A stretch of DNA of 42,662 bases from Nesterenkonia halophila (GCF_009467795.1 NZ_WIAX01000019.1:1-42662), one strand, 5' to 3'; shown: positions 7,594 to 15,718, counted from the first letter of the stretch. The notes: generated from the letters alone by a model not told the origin. A program made the numbers and translations.

Positions 7594-8639
7594 GGGTCCT
7601 CCCCGTCCTCGGCGCCGTCTTCGGCGCCGTCTTCGGCGCCGTCCTCGACGCCGGCCTCGGCCCCGGAGATGATCTGATCCAGATCGTGGCGGAGCAGCTC
7701 CAGATAGCTGGGCACCGGCCCGTCGGAGGCGGACAGCGAGTCGACGTGCAGCGGCTCGCCGAGCGTCGCCCCGGAGGCCTCGGCCACCTGGCGCTGGGCG
7801 TCGTCGTTGACAGTGGTCTCGCAGAAGATCGTCGGCACCTCGTGGGCGCGCACGTGCTCGATCTGCGCCTCGACCTGCTGCGGGGTGCCCTCGGTGTCGG
7901 CGTTGATCGGCCAGAGATAGTGCTCCTCGAGGCCGAGGTCCTCGGCCAGATAGCTGAATGCCCCCTCGCAGGTGACCACCTGGGCCGGCGACCCGGTGGA
8001 CTCCTCGACGGCGGCGAGCCGGGTGCGGGCGTCTTCGGCGATCTCCGTCAGGCGCTCGCGGTAGGCGTCGGCGTGCTCGGCGAAGACCTCGGCGTCGGCG
8101 GGGGCGAGCTCGGTCAGGGCCCGTTCGACGGCGTCGACGTACTGCCGGCCGCGCTCCGGGGAGAGCCAGGCGTGCGGGTTGGTCGGCAGGTCCTCGCCGG
8201 CGGCCGGATGGCCGGAGAGCCGGGTCACCGGCAGCGGGTCGACGTCGGCGGTCGCGGTCGTCGACGGAGCCTCGGCGTGGTCGATGAACTGGTCGAACCA
8301 GGCCTCCAGCCCCATGCCGTTGGTGATCACCAGATCCGCCTCGGTCGCGGCGCGGATGTCGCCGGGGGTGGGGTCATACTCATGGATCTCCGCGCCGACG
8401 GGCGTGATGGAGCGGACCTGGACGCGGTCGCCGCCGATCTGCGAGACGATGTCGGCGAGCACGGTGAAGGTGGTCAGCACCACCGGGCGGTCGTCGTCGG
8501 CATCGCCGGACTCGCCGAGCCCGTCGGCGCCGGCGGGCCCGCAGCCGCTCAGCAGCAGGGATGCGCCGAGCAGCGCCGCGACGACGGAGTGCCGCCGCGC
8601 CCGGCGGGGCGTCCGACGAGAGGAGAGGGAGAGCGCCAT
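7590..8639 (-). CDS. mntA: Manganese-binding lipoprotein (cluster A-I)
   Basis: This 349-residue lipoprotein has lipobox LLSG-C33. Four metal ligands match the PsaA/MntC pattern: His86 (EIHEYDPTP), His156 (NPHAWLSP), Glu225 (CEGAFSY) and Asp300 (HVDSLS). A His-His-Glu-Asp set binds Mn(II), and WPINADTEGTP is also characteristic of Mn/Fe binding proteins rather than zinc ones. The C-terminus ends in an acidic repeat (EDGA units) encoded by a 12-base tandem repeat. The ATG at 8639 lacks a good ribosome site, and a -10 element ends seven bases upstream, so the mRNA may be leaderless. It is the first gene of the mnt operon. Confidence 0.9.
   Translation of the reverse strand: MALSLSSRRTPRRARRHSVVAALLGASLLLSGCGPAGADGLGESGDADDDRPVVLTTFTVLADIVSQIGGDRVQVRSITPVGAEIHEYDPTPGDIRAATEADLVITNGMGLEAWFDQFIDHAEAPSTTATADVDPLPVTRLSGHPAAGEDLPTNPHAWLSPERGRQYVDAVERALTELAPADAEVFAEHADAYRERLTEIAEDARTRLAAVEESTGSPAQVVTCEGAFSYLAEDLGLEEHYLWPINADTEGTPQQVEAQIEHVRAHEVPTIFCETTVNDDAQRQVAEASGATLGEPLHVDSLSASDGPVPSYLELLRHDLDQIISGAEAGVEDGAEDGAEDGAEDGEDP
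7611..7646. repeat. 12-base tandem repeat in mntA
   Basis: Three units of GGCGCCGTCTTC (the third with one change) lie head to tail, with degenerate copies on both sides. On the coding strand they encode EDGA repeats at the C-terminus of the binding protein. The unit is a multiple of three, so copy-number change would alter only tail length. Confidence 0.85.
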
Positions 8640-8646
8640 GCCGTCC

Positions 8647-8676
8647 AGTATGGTTTAGGCATGCTTAAAACAGCAA
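8647..8676 (-). promoter_or_regulatory. mnt operon promoter with MntR-type operator
   Basis: On the minus strand, TTGCTG (8671-8676) and CATACT (8647-8652) are 18 bases apart. The interval contains TTTAAGCATGCCTAAA (8654-8669), a 16-bp palindrome with one mismatched pair, resembling DtxR/MntR-family operators. A bound repressor would block polymerase. Transcription would start at or one base before the mntA ATG. Confidence 0.6.
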
Positions 8677-8708
8677 GGGGCGCGTCGTATCACGAGGGAG
8701 GCGGAGGG

Positions 8709-8742
8709 CGTCCGTCCAGTCGGCGGCCGGGGCCGCAGGACG
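8709..8742 (-). terminator. Candidate terminator of the aroA-rsgA-hisN operon
   Basis: GCGGCC and GGCCGC (8723-8736) form an inner stem, with outer CGTCC/GGACG arms, directly after the hisN stop codon and before the mnt promoter. Confidence 0.4.
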
Positions 8743-8745
8743 TGG

Positions 8746-9654
8746 TCAGGAGGGGCTGAGGCCGGTTCGCCGGGCCTCGTGCTGCGCCGCCTCCGGCGGC
8801 GTCGCGGCGCCCTGCGGCGCGTCCTCCACGGAGGGGCTCGCCCACGGAGTGGGGTCGTCCGGGGCCAGGGCGGCCAGGGCCGCCTGGTGCAGCAGCCCGT
8901 TGGTGGCCAGCGCGTTGCCGCCGGAGCAGCCGGGCTCGTCGTCGAGCGAGGTGAACTGTCCGCCGGCCTCGGTGACGATGGGCACCAGCGCGGCCATGTC
9001 GTGAAGCTCCAGCTCCGGCTCGGCGGCGAGGTCGACGGCGCCCTCGGCGAGCAGGCAGTAGGACCAGAAGTCGCCGAAGGCCCGCGTCCGCCAGACCGAC
9101 TCGGTGAGCTCCAGGAAGTTCTGGCTGCGGCCCGCCGCGCGCCAGCCGGTCAGCGAGGAATAGGAGAAGGAGGCGTCGGAGAGCGCCGAGACCTTCGAGA
9201 CCTCCAGCGGGCGCGCCGAGGCCAGCGACTTGCCGGTGTAGGCGCCGCCGTCGCGGGCGGCCCACCAGCGGCGGCCCAGCGCCGGGGCGCTGACCACGCC
9301 CATCACCGGCACGCCATGGTCGACCAGCGCGATGAGCGTGGCCCAGACCGGCACGCCGCGGACGAAGTTCTTCGTCCCGTCGATCGGGTCGATCACCCAG
9401 CGGCGCGGGCCCGACCCCGAGGAGCCGAACTCCTCGCCGTGGACGGCGTCCCGCCCGCGGGCCCGGCTCAGCTGGCCGCGGATGAGCTCCTCGGCCTGCC
9501 GGTCGGCCTCGGTGACCGGGGTGAGGTCCGGCTTGGTCTCCACGTCGAAGTCCATCGCGGAGAAGCGGGCCATCGTCTGCGCGTCCACCGAGTCAGCGAT
9601 CATGTGGGCGAGGCGCAGGTCCTCGGTGTACGGGCTGGTCTGGTGGCGGTTCAT
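8746..9654 (-). CDS. hisN: Histidinol-phosphatase, inositol monophosphatase fold
   Basis: The protein has 302 residues and belongs to the inositol monophosphatase family. Metal-binding motifs are GEEFG (Glu74), WVIDPIDGT (Asp89, Asp92) and ELHDMAAL (His218-Asp219). In actinobacteria the HisN branch removes phosphate from L-histidinol phosphate, the penultimate step of histidine synthesis. The NFVRGVPVWATLIAL stretch and the aroA-rsgA-hisN neighbourhood support HisN over a generic inositol phosphatase. The ATG overlaps the rsgA stop by 4 bp. About 35 residues at the C-terminus are Ala/Pro/Glu-rich and probably disordered. Confidence 0.85.
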   Translation of the reverse strand: MNRHQTSPYTEDLRLAHMIADSVDAQTMARFSAMDFDVETKPDLTPVTEADRQAEELIRGQLSRARGRDAVHGEEFGSSGSGPRRWVIDPIDGTKNFVRGVPVWATLIALVDHGVPVMGVVSAPALGRRWWAARDGGAYTGKSLASARPLEVSKVSALSDASFSYSSLTGWRAAGRSQNFLELTESVWRTRAFGDFWSYCLLAEGAVDLAAEPELELHDMAALVPIVTEAGGQFTSLDDEPGCSGGNALATNGLLHQAALAALAPDDPTPWASPSVEDAPQGAATPPEAAQHEARRTGLSPS

Positions 9655-10832
9655 GGGGACGATCCTAGTCTCTTCTCGTCCTGTTCCTCCGCAGATCCGG
9701 CGAGCGAGGAGAGCAGCCCGCGCAGCGAGGCCAGGCGTGCCGGACCGTGCGCTCCGGCGCGTCCCGCCGCGACCCAGGCATCCAGCGCGCAGCCGCCCTG
9801 CGGAGACTCATGGGCGCATCCGGGCTCGCAGTCGGCCGAACCCTCCACGAGGTCCTCGAAGGCGGCCAGCACGCCGTCGGGATCGACGTGGGCCAGGCCG
9901 AAGGAGCGCACCCCCGGCGTGTCGATGATCCAGGAGACGCCGGCGGCGGATCCGGCCTCGTCCGCGCTCGCCGAGGAGGCGACCCCGCCCGCGGTCCGCA
10001 GCCGCAGCGCCACCGCCGAGGAGGAGGTGTGCCGCCCGCGGCCGGTGACGTCGTTGACGCCGCCGGTCGCCCGTTCGGCGCCGGTGAGCGCATTGACCAT
10101 CGTCGACTTGCCCACTCCGGAGTGGCCGATCATCGCGGTGACATGGCCGTCCAGCAGCGTGTGCAGCCGGGCGACGGCCTGCTCGTCGAGCGCGTCGTCC
10201 CCGGCGTCGTCCCCGGACTCGTCCCCGGCGCCGGCGTCGGACTCCGCGTCCCGGCGGCGGGAGACCACTGTCGTCAGGCTCAGCTCCGCGTAGTGCGCAC
10301 GCAGCCCCGCCGGGTCGGCGGGGTCCGCGGCCAGATCCGCCTTGGTGATCAGCAGGATCGGCTCGATGCCGGCGTCGAAGGCGGCGACCAGGGCACGGTC
10401 GATGAAACCGGTCCGCGGAGCGGGGTCGGCGGCGGCGACGACGATCAGCAGCTGGTCGGCGTTGGCGACGACGACGCGCTCGGCGTCGTCGGTGTCGTCG
10501 GCGCTGCGGCGCAGCAGCGTCGTCCGCTCCTCGATGCGCACCAGTCGGGCCAGCGTGCCCTCGTCGCCCGAGGTGTCGCCGACCAGCGCGACGACGTCGC
10601 CGGGCACGATGGGCGAGCGGCGCAGCGCCTTGGCGCGCACGGCGGTGACCAGGCGCTCTCCGTCGTCGGCGCGGTGCATATGCACCCGGTAGCGGCCGCG
10701 GTCGACGGTGATGACCCGGCCCAGCTCGGCGTCGGGGTGGTCCGGGCTCTCCTTCGTCCGCGGGCGGGAGCCGCGCTTATTGGGCCGGACCTTGACATCC
10801 GATTCGTCGAAGTCGGACCAGCGGCGGCTCAT
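9651..10832 (-). CDS. rsgA: Small ribosomal subunit biogenesis GTPase RsgA
   Basis: This is a 393-residue circularly permuted GTPase that helps late 30S subunit maturation. The motif order shows the permutation: G4 TKAD (163-166) comes before G1 GHSGVGKST (236-244) and G3 DTPG (304-307). An N-terminal OB domain spans about 35-110. The C-terminal zinc site has Cys335, Cys339, His341 and Cys348. An acidic insert of about 20 residues (near 196-216, Asp/Glu/Gly-rich) lies between G4 and G1. The start chosen is the ATG at 10832, which overlaps the aroA stop by 4 bp; a longer frame gives only Arg-rich sequence. Confidence 0.93.
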   Translation of the reverse strand: MSRRWSDFDESDVKVRPNKRGSRPRTKESPDHPDAELGRVITVDRGRYRVHMHRADDGERLVTAVRAKALRRSPIVPGDVVALVGDTSGDEGTLARLVRIEERTTLLRRSADDTDDAERVVVANADQLLIVVAAADPAPRTGFIDRALVAAFDAGIEPILLITKADLAADPADPAGLRAHYAELSLTTVVSRRRDAESDAGAGDESGDDAGDDALDEQAVARLHTLLDGHVTAMIGHSGVGKSTMVNALTGAERATGGVNDVTGRGRHTSSSAVALRLRTAGGVASSASADEAGSAAGVSWIIDTPGVRSFGLAHVDPDGVLAAFEDLVEGSADCEPGCAHESPQGGCALDAWVAAGRAGAHGPARLASLRGLLSSLAGSAEEQDEKRLGSSP

Positions 10833-12265
10833 CGTCCTCCGCCCTCGCCCGGTGCTGCCGGTGCGCCCGGCTCGCCGGTTCCGCCGGGGTCGACGAGGGC
10901 GCGCCACAGCTGCGGGAAGGTCGGCATCGTCTTGGCCGTGCAGCCGATGTCCTCGACCTCCACGCCGTCGAGCCGCAGCCCCAGCACGGCGGCGAAGGTC
11001 GCCATCCGATGGTCGGCGTAGCTGCGCACCAGGTCGCCGCGGACCGCCGGAGTGCGGATGCTGAAGCCGTCGTCGTGCTCGTCGACGGCGGCGCCGAGGC
11101 GGCGCAGCTCCGCGGCCAGCGCCGCGATCCGGTCCGTCTCATGGCCGCGCAGGTGCCCCACGGCGGTGAAGGTGGTCGCGCAGTCGGCGAGGGCGGCCAG
11201 CGCGGCGACGGTCGGGGTGAGCTCGGCGGTGCCGTCGACGACGCCGGGGGAGGTCACCTGCGGCGCGCCGGAGCCGTCTCGGCCGCCGCGCACGGTCAGC
11301 GTCTGCGTGGCCGGAGAATCCTGCCCCGTCGGCTCGTCGACGAGCTCGACGACGGCGCCGAACTGCGGCAGCAGCTCGGTCCAGCGGCGGCCGATCTGGG
11401 TGGACTCCCGCGGCCAGCCGCGCATGGTGACTTCTCCGCCGGTGGCCGCCGCGGCGACCAGGAACGGGCCGGCGTTGGAGAGGTCCGGCTCCACGCGCAC
11501 GGTGAAGGCCGGGATCGTCGACGGCGCCACGCGCCACACCGCCGGTTCCGAGTCGTCGACCTCCACGCCGGCGGCGCGCAGCACCGCGACCGTCATCGCC
11601 ACGTGCTCGGAGGAGGGCACCGTCGAGCCGGTGTGGCGCAGCGTGAGCCCCTCGCGCATGCGCGGAGCGGCGAGCAACAGCCCGGAGACGAACTGCGAGG
11701 AGGCGGAGGCGTCGACGGCGACCTCGCCGCCGGCCAGCCCACGGCGGGAGCGCAGCGTGAACGGCAGCGTCTCCGGCCGCGGCGTCCCGGCATCGGCGGA
11801 TGCGCCGGCGGGGACCTCAGCGCCGAGCGCGGCGAGCCCCTCGAGGACCGCACCCATCGGGCGGACCCGGGCCTCCGGGTCGCCGTCGAAGCGCGCGGTG
11901 CGGCCGGTCAGCGCGGCGACTGCCGGCAGGAAGCGCATCACCGTGCCGGCCAGGCCGCAGTCGACCTCGACCGGCGGGGCGCCGTCGTCGCCGTCGGCAT
12001 CCAGCGTCAGCGGCGTGATGCGCACCGCCGGCTCGCCGGTCGAGGGATGCTCGGCGAGATGCTCGACGCCGGCGCCGAGCGCGGACAGCGCCTGCAGCAT
12101 CAGCGAACTGTCGCGGGACTCCAGGGGGTTGACGACCACCGACGGGCCGTCGGCCAGGGCGGCCAGCAGCAGGTGCCGGTTGGTCAGCGACTTCGAGGCG
12201 GGCACGCGGACCTCTCCACGCACCGGCGCCCCCGCCCGCGGCGCAGGCCACGGCTCCGGGGGCAC
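10829..12265 (-). CDS. aroA: 3-phosphoshikimate 1-carboxyvinyltransferase (EPSP synthase)
   Basis: AroA joins shikimate 3-phosphate and phosphoenolpyruvate in the aromatic amino-acid pathway. The protein has 478 residues. Recognisable motifs are [19 protein letters not shown] (22-40), [44 protein letters not shown] and [15 protein letters not shown]. The start is a GTG at 12265 without a clear ribosome site; no alternative ATG precedes the first conserved motif. It overlaps rsgA by 4 bp. The gap to the upstream doxX gene is only 32 bases, so transcription may come through from there. Confidence 0.93.
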   Translation of the reverse strand: MPPEPWPAPRAGAPVRGEVRVPASKSLTNRHLLLAALADGPSVVVNPLESRDSSLMLQALSALGAGVEHLAEHPSTGEPAVRITPLTLDADGDDGAPPVEVDCGLAGTVMRFLPAVAALTGRTARFDGDPEARVRPMGAVLEGLAALGAEVPAGASADAGTPRPETLPFTLRSRRGLAGGEVAVDASASSQFVSGLLLAAPRMREGLTLRHTGSTVPSSEHVAMTVAVLRAAGVEVDDSEPAVWRVAPSTIPAFTVRVEPDLSNAGPFLVAAAATGGEVTMRGWPRESTQIGRRWTELLPQFGAVVELVDEPTGQDSPATQTLTVRGGRDGSGAPQVTSPGVVDGTAELTPTVAALAALADCATTFTAVGHLRGHETDRIAALAAELRRLGAAVDEHDDGFSIRTPAVRGDLVRSYADHRMATFAAVLGLRLDGVEVEDIGCTAKTMPTFPQLWRALVDPGGTGEPGAPAAPGEGGGR

Positions 12266-12297
12266 CGGGTGAGCAGGCGTTGTGCGGGGCGCGGAGC

Positions 12298-12930
12298 TCA
12301 GGAGGCCGCCTCCGTCTTCTTCTTCGCCTCCTCGGCGACGGCGGCCACGGCCTGCCGCGCCTCGCGCTCGGCGTTCTTCAGTCCCTTGGCGGCGGCCTTC
12401 TGGTACGCCTTCAGCGTCTTCACCGCCTCGCCTCCGGTCCGCTCGGCGATCTTGTGGGTCTTGTCGCTGAACGGCGATCCCTTCGCGGTCTTCGCCAGGT
12501 GCTCGGCCCTCCAGGACAGCGAGGGGCGTCCGTCGAGGTCCACCACGGCCAGCCCGAGGCCTCCGAGGATGCCCAGGTTCTTCAGCAGCCCGGTGCGCAC
12601 GGCGGCGCCGTCGGTGGACTCGGCCCGGGCGGTGCGGAACTCCACGTAGGTGTCGAGCTTGTGCACGCCGACCAGCGTCAGCGCGGCCAGCCGGGGGAAC
12701 TTCCCGATCGCCAGCGCGGCGCCGGCGACGACCTGGACTCCGCCGAGGACCTGCGTGGTGCGCTGCGGGTGCCCGGTGACCGGTTCAGCCTGCGGCACCA
12801 GCGCCCCGACCTCCTCCAGCGTGGGCTCGAGCGCCTCGGCGGCCTCCGGCGTGTTCCGGAGACGGTCGACGCCGTGGACGATGAAGCCGGCGCCGAGCAT
12901 CGGCCGGGCGAGTGTGCGGATCAGAGACAT
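12298..12930 (-). CDS. DoxX-family membrane protein
   Basis: The protein has 210 residues. The N-terminal two thirds match the DoxX family: [23 protein letters not shown] at the start, then three further hydrophobic helices and [10 protein letters not shown]. The last 60 residues are Lys/Ala/Glu-rich, probably a cytoplasmic helix or coiled coil. DoxX proteins are small four-helix membrane proteins; in mycobacteria one has been linked to thiol and oxidative stress, but the role here is not shown. The ATG at 12930 is preceded by AGGAGGA. The gene is divergent from the sigR stress operon and lies just ahead of aroA. A possible -10 (TAGATT) lies at 13041-13046 on the minus strand. Confidence 0.78.
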   Translation of the reverse strand: MSLIRTLARPMLGAGFIVHGVDRLRNTPEAAEALEPTLEEVGALVPQAEPVTGHPQRTTQVLGGVQVVAGAALAIGKFPRLAALTLVGVHKLDTYVEFRTARAESTDGAAVRTGLLKNLGILGGLGLAVVDLDGRPSLSWRAEHLAKTAKGSPFSDKTHKIAERTGGEAVKTLKAYQKAAAKGLKNAEREARQAVAAVAEEAKKKTEAAS

Positions 12931-13102
12931 GGAATCCTCCTGTGGCGGTACCGCCGCCGGCGGCCTCGGCCGGCGGGGACTCGGGGTCGAGTCGGGACGT
13001 GCGCGCCGAGGCGACGAGGCCCGGGCACTCTCCACACGCCAATCTACCCAATCCGCGCGGGACTCGGAATCATGTCCGCGTGCTCACAGCTGGCCGCGGT
13101 GC

Positions 13103-13128
13103 GGAATGCCGCGGCCCCGCCGGTCGTT
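13103..13128 (+). promoter_or_regulatory. Candidate SigR-dependent autoregulatory promoter
   Basis: GGAAT (13103-13107) and GTT (13126-13128) are 18 bases apart, matching the SigR/SigH consensus of thiol-stress sigma factors. Transcription would start near 13134, just ahead of an in-frame ATG at 13138 that extends the sigma factor by 40 residues. Confidence 0.6.
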
Positions 13129-13243
13129 GAGCCGTGCATGAGCACAAGTACGCTGGAGCGACCACAGACCGCGAGTCCTCTCGCCGAGGTCCCGGGGGCC
13201 GCGCCCGCGCGGCCGGCTGGGGGCGCGGGCGCGGCGGTGCGCG

Positions 13244-13249
13244 TACACT
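13244..13249 (+). promoter_or_regulatory. Candidate -10 element of a second sigR promoter
   Basis: TACACT lies eight bases before the ATG at 13258. No clear -35 is seen. Transcription from it would give a leaderless or near-leaderless mRNA for the short SigR form. Confidence 0.4.
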
Positions 13250-13257
13250 CGGAGGCG

Positions 13258-13875
13258 ATGGATGACCACGAGGAGAACGCCGACGTGTCCGAGGAGACCG
13301 AGGCCCAGCGCCGCCGGCGCTTCGAGGCCGAGGCGATGCAGTATGTCGACCAGCTGTATTCGGCGGCGATGCGGATGACGCGCAATCCCCAGGATGCCGA
13401 GGACCTGGTCCAGGAGGCCTACACGAAGGCCTACTCGGCCTTCCACCAGTACAAGCCCGGCACCAATCTCAAGGCCTGGCTGTACCGGATCCTGACCAAC
13501 ACCTACATCAACATCTACCGCAAGAAGCAGCGCCAGCCGCAGCAGGCCAACACCGAGACGGTGGAGGACTGGCAGATGGCCCAGGCCGCCGAGCACACCT
13601 CCTCCGGGCTGCGCTCGGCCGAGGCCGAGGCCCTGGACCACCTGCCGGACTCCGACGTCAAGGACGCCCTGCAGCAGATCCCGGAGGAGTTCCGCCTGGC
13701 GGTGTACTTCTCCGACGTCGAGGGCTTCGCGTACAAGGAGATCGCCGAGATCATGAACATCCCGATCGGCACGGTGATGTCCCGTCTGCACCGCGGCCGG
13801 AAGCTGCTGCGCGGTCTGCTGACCGACTATGCCCGCGAACGCGGCTTCAAGAACAAGAAGCTGGAGGCCCGCTGA
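13258..13875 (+). CDS. sigR: ECF sigma factor SigR/SigH (thiol and oxidative stress)
   Basis: The 205-residue protein has a sigma-2 region at about 26-92 ([32 protein letters not shown]) and a sigma-4 region at about 133-186 ([34 protein letters not shown]). Both match Streptomyces SigR and mycobacterial SigH closely. It directs transcription of thioredoxin and other thiol-repair genes when its anti-sigma factor RsrA is oxidised. rsrA follows with a 1-base overlap. The ATG at 13258 is preceded by GGAGG but at only 2-3 bases spacing. An in-frame ATG at 13138 gives a 245-residue form with an Ala/Pro-rich extension. A SigR-type promoter precedes that longer start, as described for the unstable long isoform of S. 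coelicolor SigR. Confidence 0.92.
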   Translation: MDDHEENADVSEETEAQRRRRFEAEAMQYVDQLYSAAMRMTRNPQDAEDLVQEAYTKAYSAFHQYKPGTNLKAWLYRILTNTYINIYRKKQRQPQQANTETVEDWQMAQAAEHTSSGLRSAEAEALDHLPDSDVKDALQQIPEEFRLAVYFSDVEGFAYKEIAEIMNIPIGTVMSRLHRGRKLLRGLLTDYARERGFKNKKLEAR

Positions 13876-14183
13876 TGAGCGACGAGACCACCGACGAGAC
13901 GTGTCGCGAGGGCGACTGCCGCGAGACCGACGAGCGCATGGAGCGCATCTACGAGTACCTCGACGGCCAGCTGAGCCGGCAGGACCTCGAGGACGTGCGC
14001 ACCCATCTGCACGACTGCCCGGACTGCGCGACCGAGTACGACCTCGAGTGCATCATCCGCAGCGTGGTGCGCCGCTCCTGCACCGAGCGGGCCCCCGACA
14101 CGTTGAAGGTCACCATCATGGAGCGCATCAGCCAGCTCCGCGGCGAGGCCGGCCACGACGTCGTCGGACGCGAATCGGCCTGA
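13875..14183 (+). CDS. rsrA: Zinc-binding anti-sigma factor RsrA
   Basis: RsrA is a 102-residue redox-sensing anti-sigma factor that holds SigR inactive until disulfide stress expels its zinc. The ZAS motif is visible as His44-x3-Cys48-x2-Cys51. Cys10 and Cys15 near the N-terminus are candidates for the fourth ligand and trigger cysteine. Cys59 and Cys69 are additional, the latter at the place of the paired cysteines in Streptomyces RsrA. The ATG shares one base with the sigR stop, so translation is coupled, which keeps sigma and anti-sigma in balance. A strong terminator hairpin follows 30 bases after the stop. Confidence 0.9.
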   Translation: MSDETTDETCREGDCRETDERMERIYEYLDGQLSRQDLEDVRTHLHDCPDCATEYDLECIIRSVVRRSCTERAPDTLKVTIMERISQLRGEAGHDVVGRESA

Positions 14184-14215
14184 GCGCCTGACCGCCGGGC
14201 CCCGGCCCCAGACGC

Positions 14216-14255
14216 GTCGAACCCCCTGCAGACCACGGTCTGCAGGGGGTTCGAC
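14216..14255. terminator. Terminator after sigR-rsrA
   Basis: GTCGAACCCCCTGCAGACC (14216-14234) and its exact complement (14237-14255) form a 19-bp stem with a two-base spacer. It sits between the convergent rsrA and bL37 genes and could work in both directions. Confidence 0.85.
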
Positions 14256-14345
14256 GTCGTCAGGTGCGCTCTCGCGCCTCCGGCCGATCAGGGCCGGGGC
14301 CGTCGGGTCACGGCCCCTCCGAGGCGCCCGCCGATCCCGTCGGGA

Positions 14346-14420
14346 TCAGCTGTTCGGGCGCTTGCCGTGGTTGGCCTTGTTCTTCCGGCGCGCGCTGCGC
14401 TTGCGTCCACGCTTGCTCAT
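14346..14420 (-). CDS. 50S ribosomal protein bL37
   Basis: This short gene encodes 24 residues: MSKRGRKRSARRKNK followed by ANHGKRPNS. The composition and the ANHGKRPN ending match the tiny actinobacterial ribosomal protein bL37, found in the large subunit of mycobacterial ribosomes. AGGAG lies 8 bases before the ATG at 14420. It is too short for most gene finders and is often missed. It stands alone, convergent to sigR-rsrA. Confidence 0.85.
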   Translation of the reverse strand: MSKRGRKRSARRKNKANHGKRPNS

Positions 14421-14456
14421 AGGGCGAACTCCTCTCGTCGACTGGAACCCATCCTA

Positions 14457-14879
14457 CTACGCCCCGCCGCGGCGCGGGCGACGGCGCTCGCCGCCGATCA
14501 GCGCCGCCGAGATGGCCGCCAGCCAGAGATCCTTGGCCAGCATCGTGCCCTCCTGGCTCGGTCGGACGCCGTCCTTGCGCGTCATCGCGTCGTTGCGGAA
14601 GTACATGCTCAGCATCCCCGCGGTGAACCCTCCCAGGGCGACGCCGGCGATCCGGTCGTTGACGAACGGCGTCAGCAGGGCGGCGCCGACGCCGATCTCG
14701 CCGACGGCCAGCGCCCGGCCGAACGTCTCGGGGGAGAGCGCCGAGACGGCGGGCACGCCGGTGGCGGCCATGCTCTGCAGCCCCGCCGCCGAGTCGGCGT
14801 CGAGGGAGAGCTTGCCGATGCCGGAGTCCAGGAGGAAGGCGCCGGGCACGGCGCGCAGGGCGACCGAGGAGAAGGACAT
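14457..14879 (-). CDS. Small DoxX-like membrane protein
   Basis: The protein has 140 residues with about four hydrophobic segments: 2-18, 56-75, 80-97 and 120-137. FGRALAVGEIGVGAALLTPFV is typical of DoxX-type proteins. The start is ATG at 14879 with GGAG ten bases upstream; longer frames are Arg/Pro-rich and unlike the family. It ends 36 bases before the bL37 start on the same strand, so bL37 may be cotranscribed. Function unknown; it is only distantly similar to the DoxX protein next to aroA. Confidence 0.7.
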   Translation of the reverse strand: MSFSSVALRAVPGAFLLDSGIGKLSLDADSAAGLQSMAATGVPAVSALSPETFGRALAVGEIGVGAALLTPFVNDRIAGVALGGFTAGMLSMYFRNDAMTRKDGVRPSQEGTMLAKDLWLAAISAALIGGERRRPRRGGA

Positions 14880-15013
14880 GGAGAGGCTCCGTTCTGTGGT
14901 TGGGGGCGGCCGCGGCACGGCCGGACGGTCCGGCGGAGAGAACTCCCGCGGATGCGGCGTCATTCCCGGCGCCCGATCCGGCCCCGGCCAGCCCGGCACC
15001 GTCCGGACCGGCC

Positions 15014-15028
15014 GGCGCCGGAGGCGCC
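15014..15028 (-). terminator. Candidate terminator of the SGNH-like gene
   Basis: GGCGCC and GGCGCC (itself palindromic) flank three bases directly after the stop codon on the minus strand, giving a 6-bp stem. The rest of the gap to 14880 is GC-rich with no recognised feature. Confidence 0.3.
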
Positions 15029-15628
15029 TCAGGTCGTCGGCTCGGCGAGCCCCAGCCACTGGTACCAGCCGCGGTGCAGCACCAGCCAGGCGATGAGGCC
15101 GTAGCCGGCCTGGCCGGGCTGGCCGTCGTTGGCGGCCAGGTCTCCGCGCCACTGCTCGTGCTGCAGCAGCGGGGTGAAGGTGTCCACGTAGACGTGTCGA
15201 CGTCGTGAGGCGACGTCCTCATAGGCGGCGTTGAGCTCGGCGATGCGCTGATTGCGCTCGGAGTCCAGCGTCGGGACGGGACCGACCACCAGGCAGCGGA
15301 TGCCCTCCTGCGAGGCGCGGTCCAGGATGTTGGCGAGGTTCAGCCGGCCCCGGGCCGACGAGGTCTCGCTGTCCAGGTCGAGGTCGTTGAGCGCGATGAC
15401 GAGGTGGTTCTCCGTCCCGGCCTCGAAGCGGCGGAGCGTCTCCTCCCGCCAGCGCTGCGAGAGCGCCTCAGTGCCCTCGCCCGGCATCGCCAGCACGTAG
15501 TGCTCGAGACGCACCGACTCGGTCGGGGTCTTGGCGAGCACACGGCCCAGCCAGCCCAGCGCCCGGGGGTCGCCGACCCCGGTCAGCAGCTCGTTGCCGA
15601 CTGCGACGATTCTGATGCTGCGTTCCAC
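15029..15628 (-). CDS. SGNH/GDSL-like protein with altered catalytic motifs
   Basis: The protein has 199 residues and no signal peptide. The fold is suggested by the order of blocks: RIVAVGNELLTGVGDPRALG at the start, VIALNDLDLD, VVGPVPTL, and DGQPGQAGYGLIAWLVL near the end. In active SGNH hydrolases the first block is GDSL with the nucleophile Ser, and the last is DxxHP with the catalytic His. Here the Ser position is Glu (GNEL) and the His is absent (DGQPG). It may be a pseudo-enzyme or have a different chemistry. The start is GTG at 15628, with GGGAAAGGA well placed upstream; an ATG 12 codons earlier lacks a ribosome site. It lies downstream of kgd, beyond two hairpins. Confidence 0.7.
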   Translation of the reverse strand: MERSIRIVAVGNELLTGVGDPRALGWLGRVLAKTPTESVRLEHYVLAMPGEGTEALSQRWREETLRRFEAGTENHLVIALNDLDLDSETSSARGRLNLANILDRASQEGIRCLVVGPVPTLDSERNQRIAELNAAYEDVASRRRHVYVDTFTPLLQHEQWRGDLAANDGQPGQAGYGLIAWLVLHRGWYQWLGLAEPTT

Positions 15629-15669
15629 AGTGTCCTTTCCCAGTCCCTGATTCCGGTCCTGCATGGAGG

Positions 15670-15718
15670 CCGCGTCGTCGAGGGCGCCCCTTCCTGAGGG
15701 GCGCCCTCGACGACGCGG
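15670..15718. terminator. Second hairpin downstream of kgd
   Basis: Two 21-base arms that are exact complements (15670-15690 and 15698-15718) enclose the 7-base loop TTCCTGA. It lies about 40 bases before the GTG of the SGNH-like gene. Confidence 0.75.

Noticed and set aside
12280..13257. A long upstream extension of the sigR frame
   Set aside because: Most of it runs opposite doxX and has no sigma-factor similarity; only the ATG at 13138 is considered a possible alternative start.
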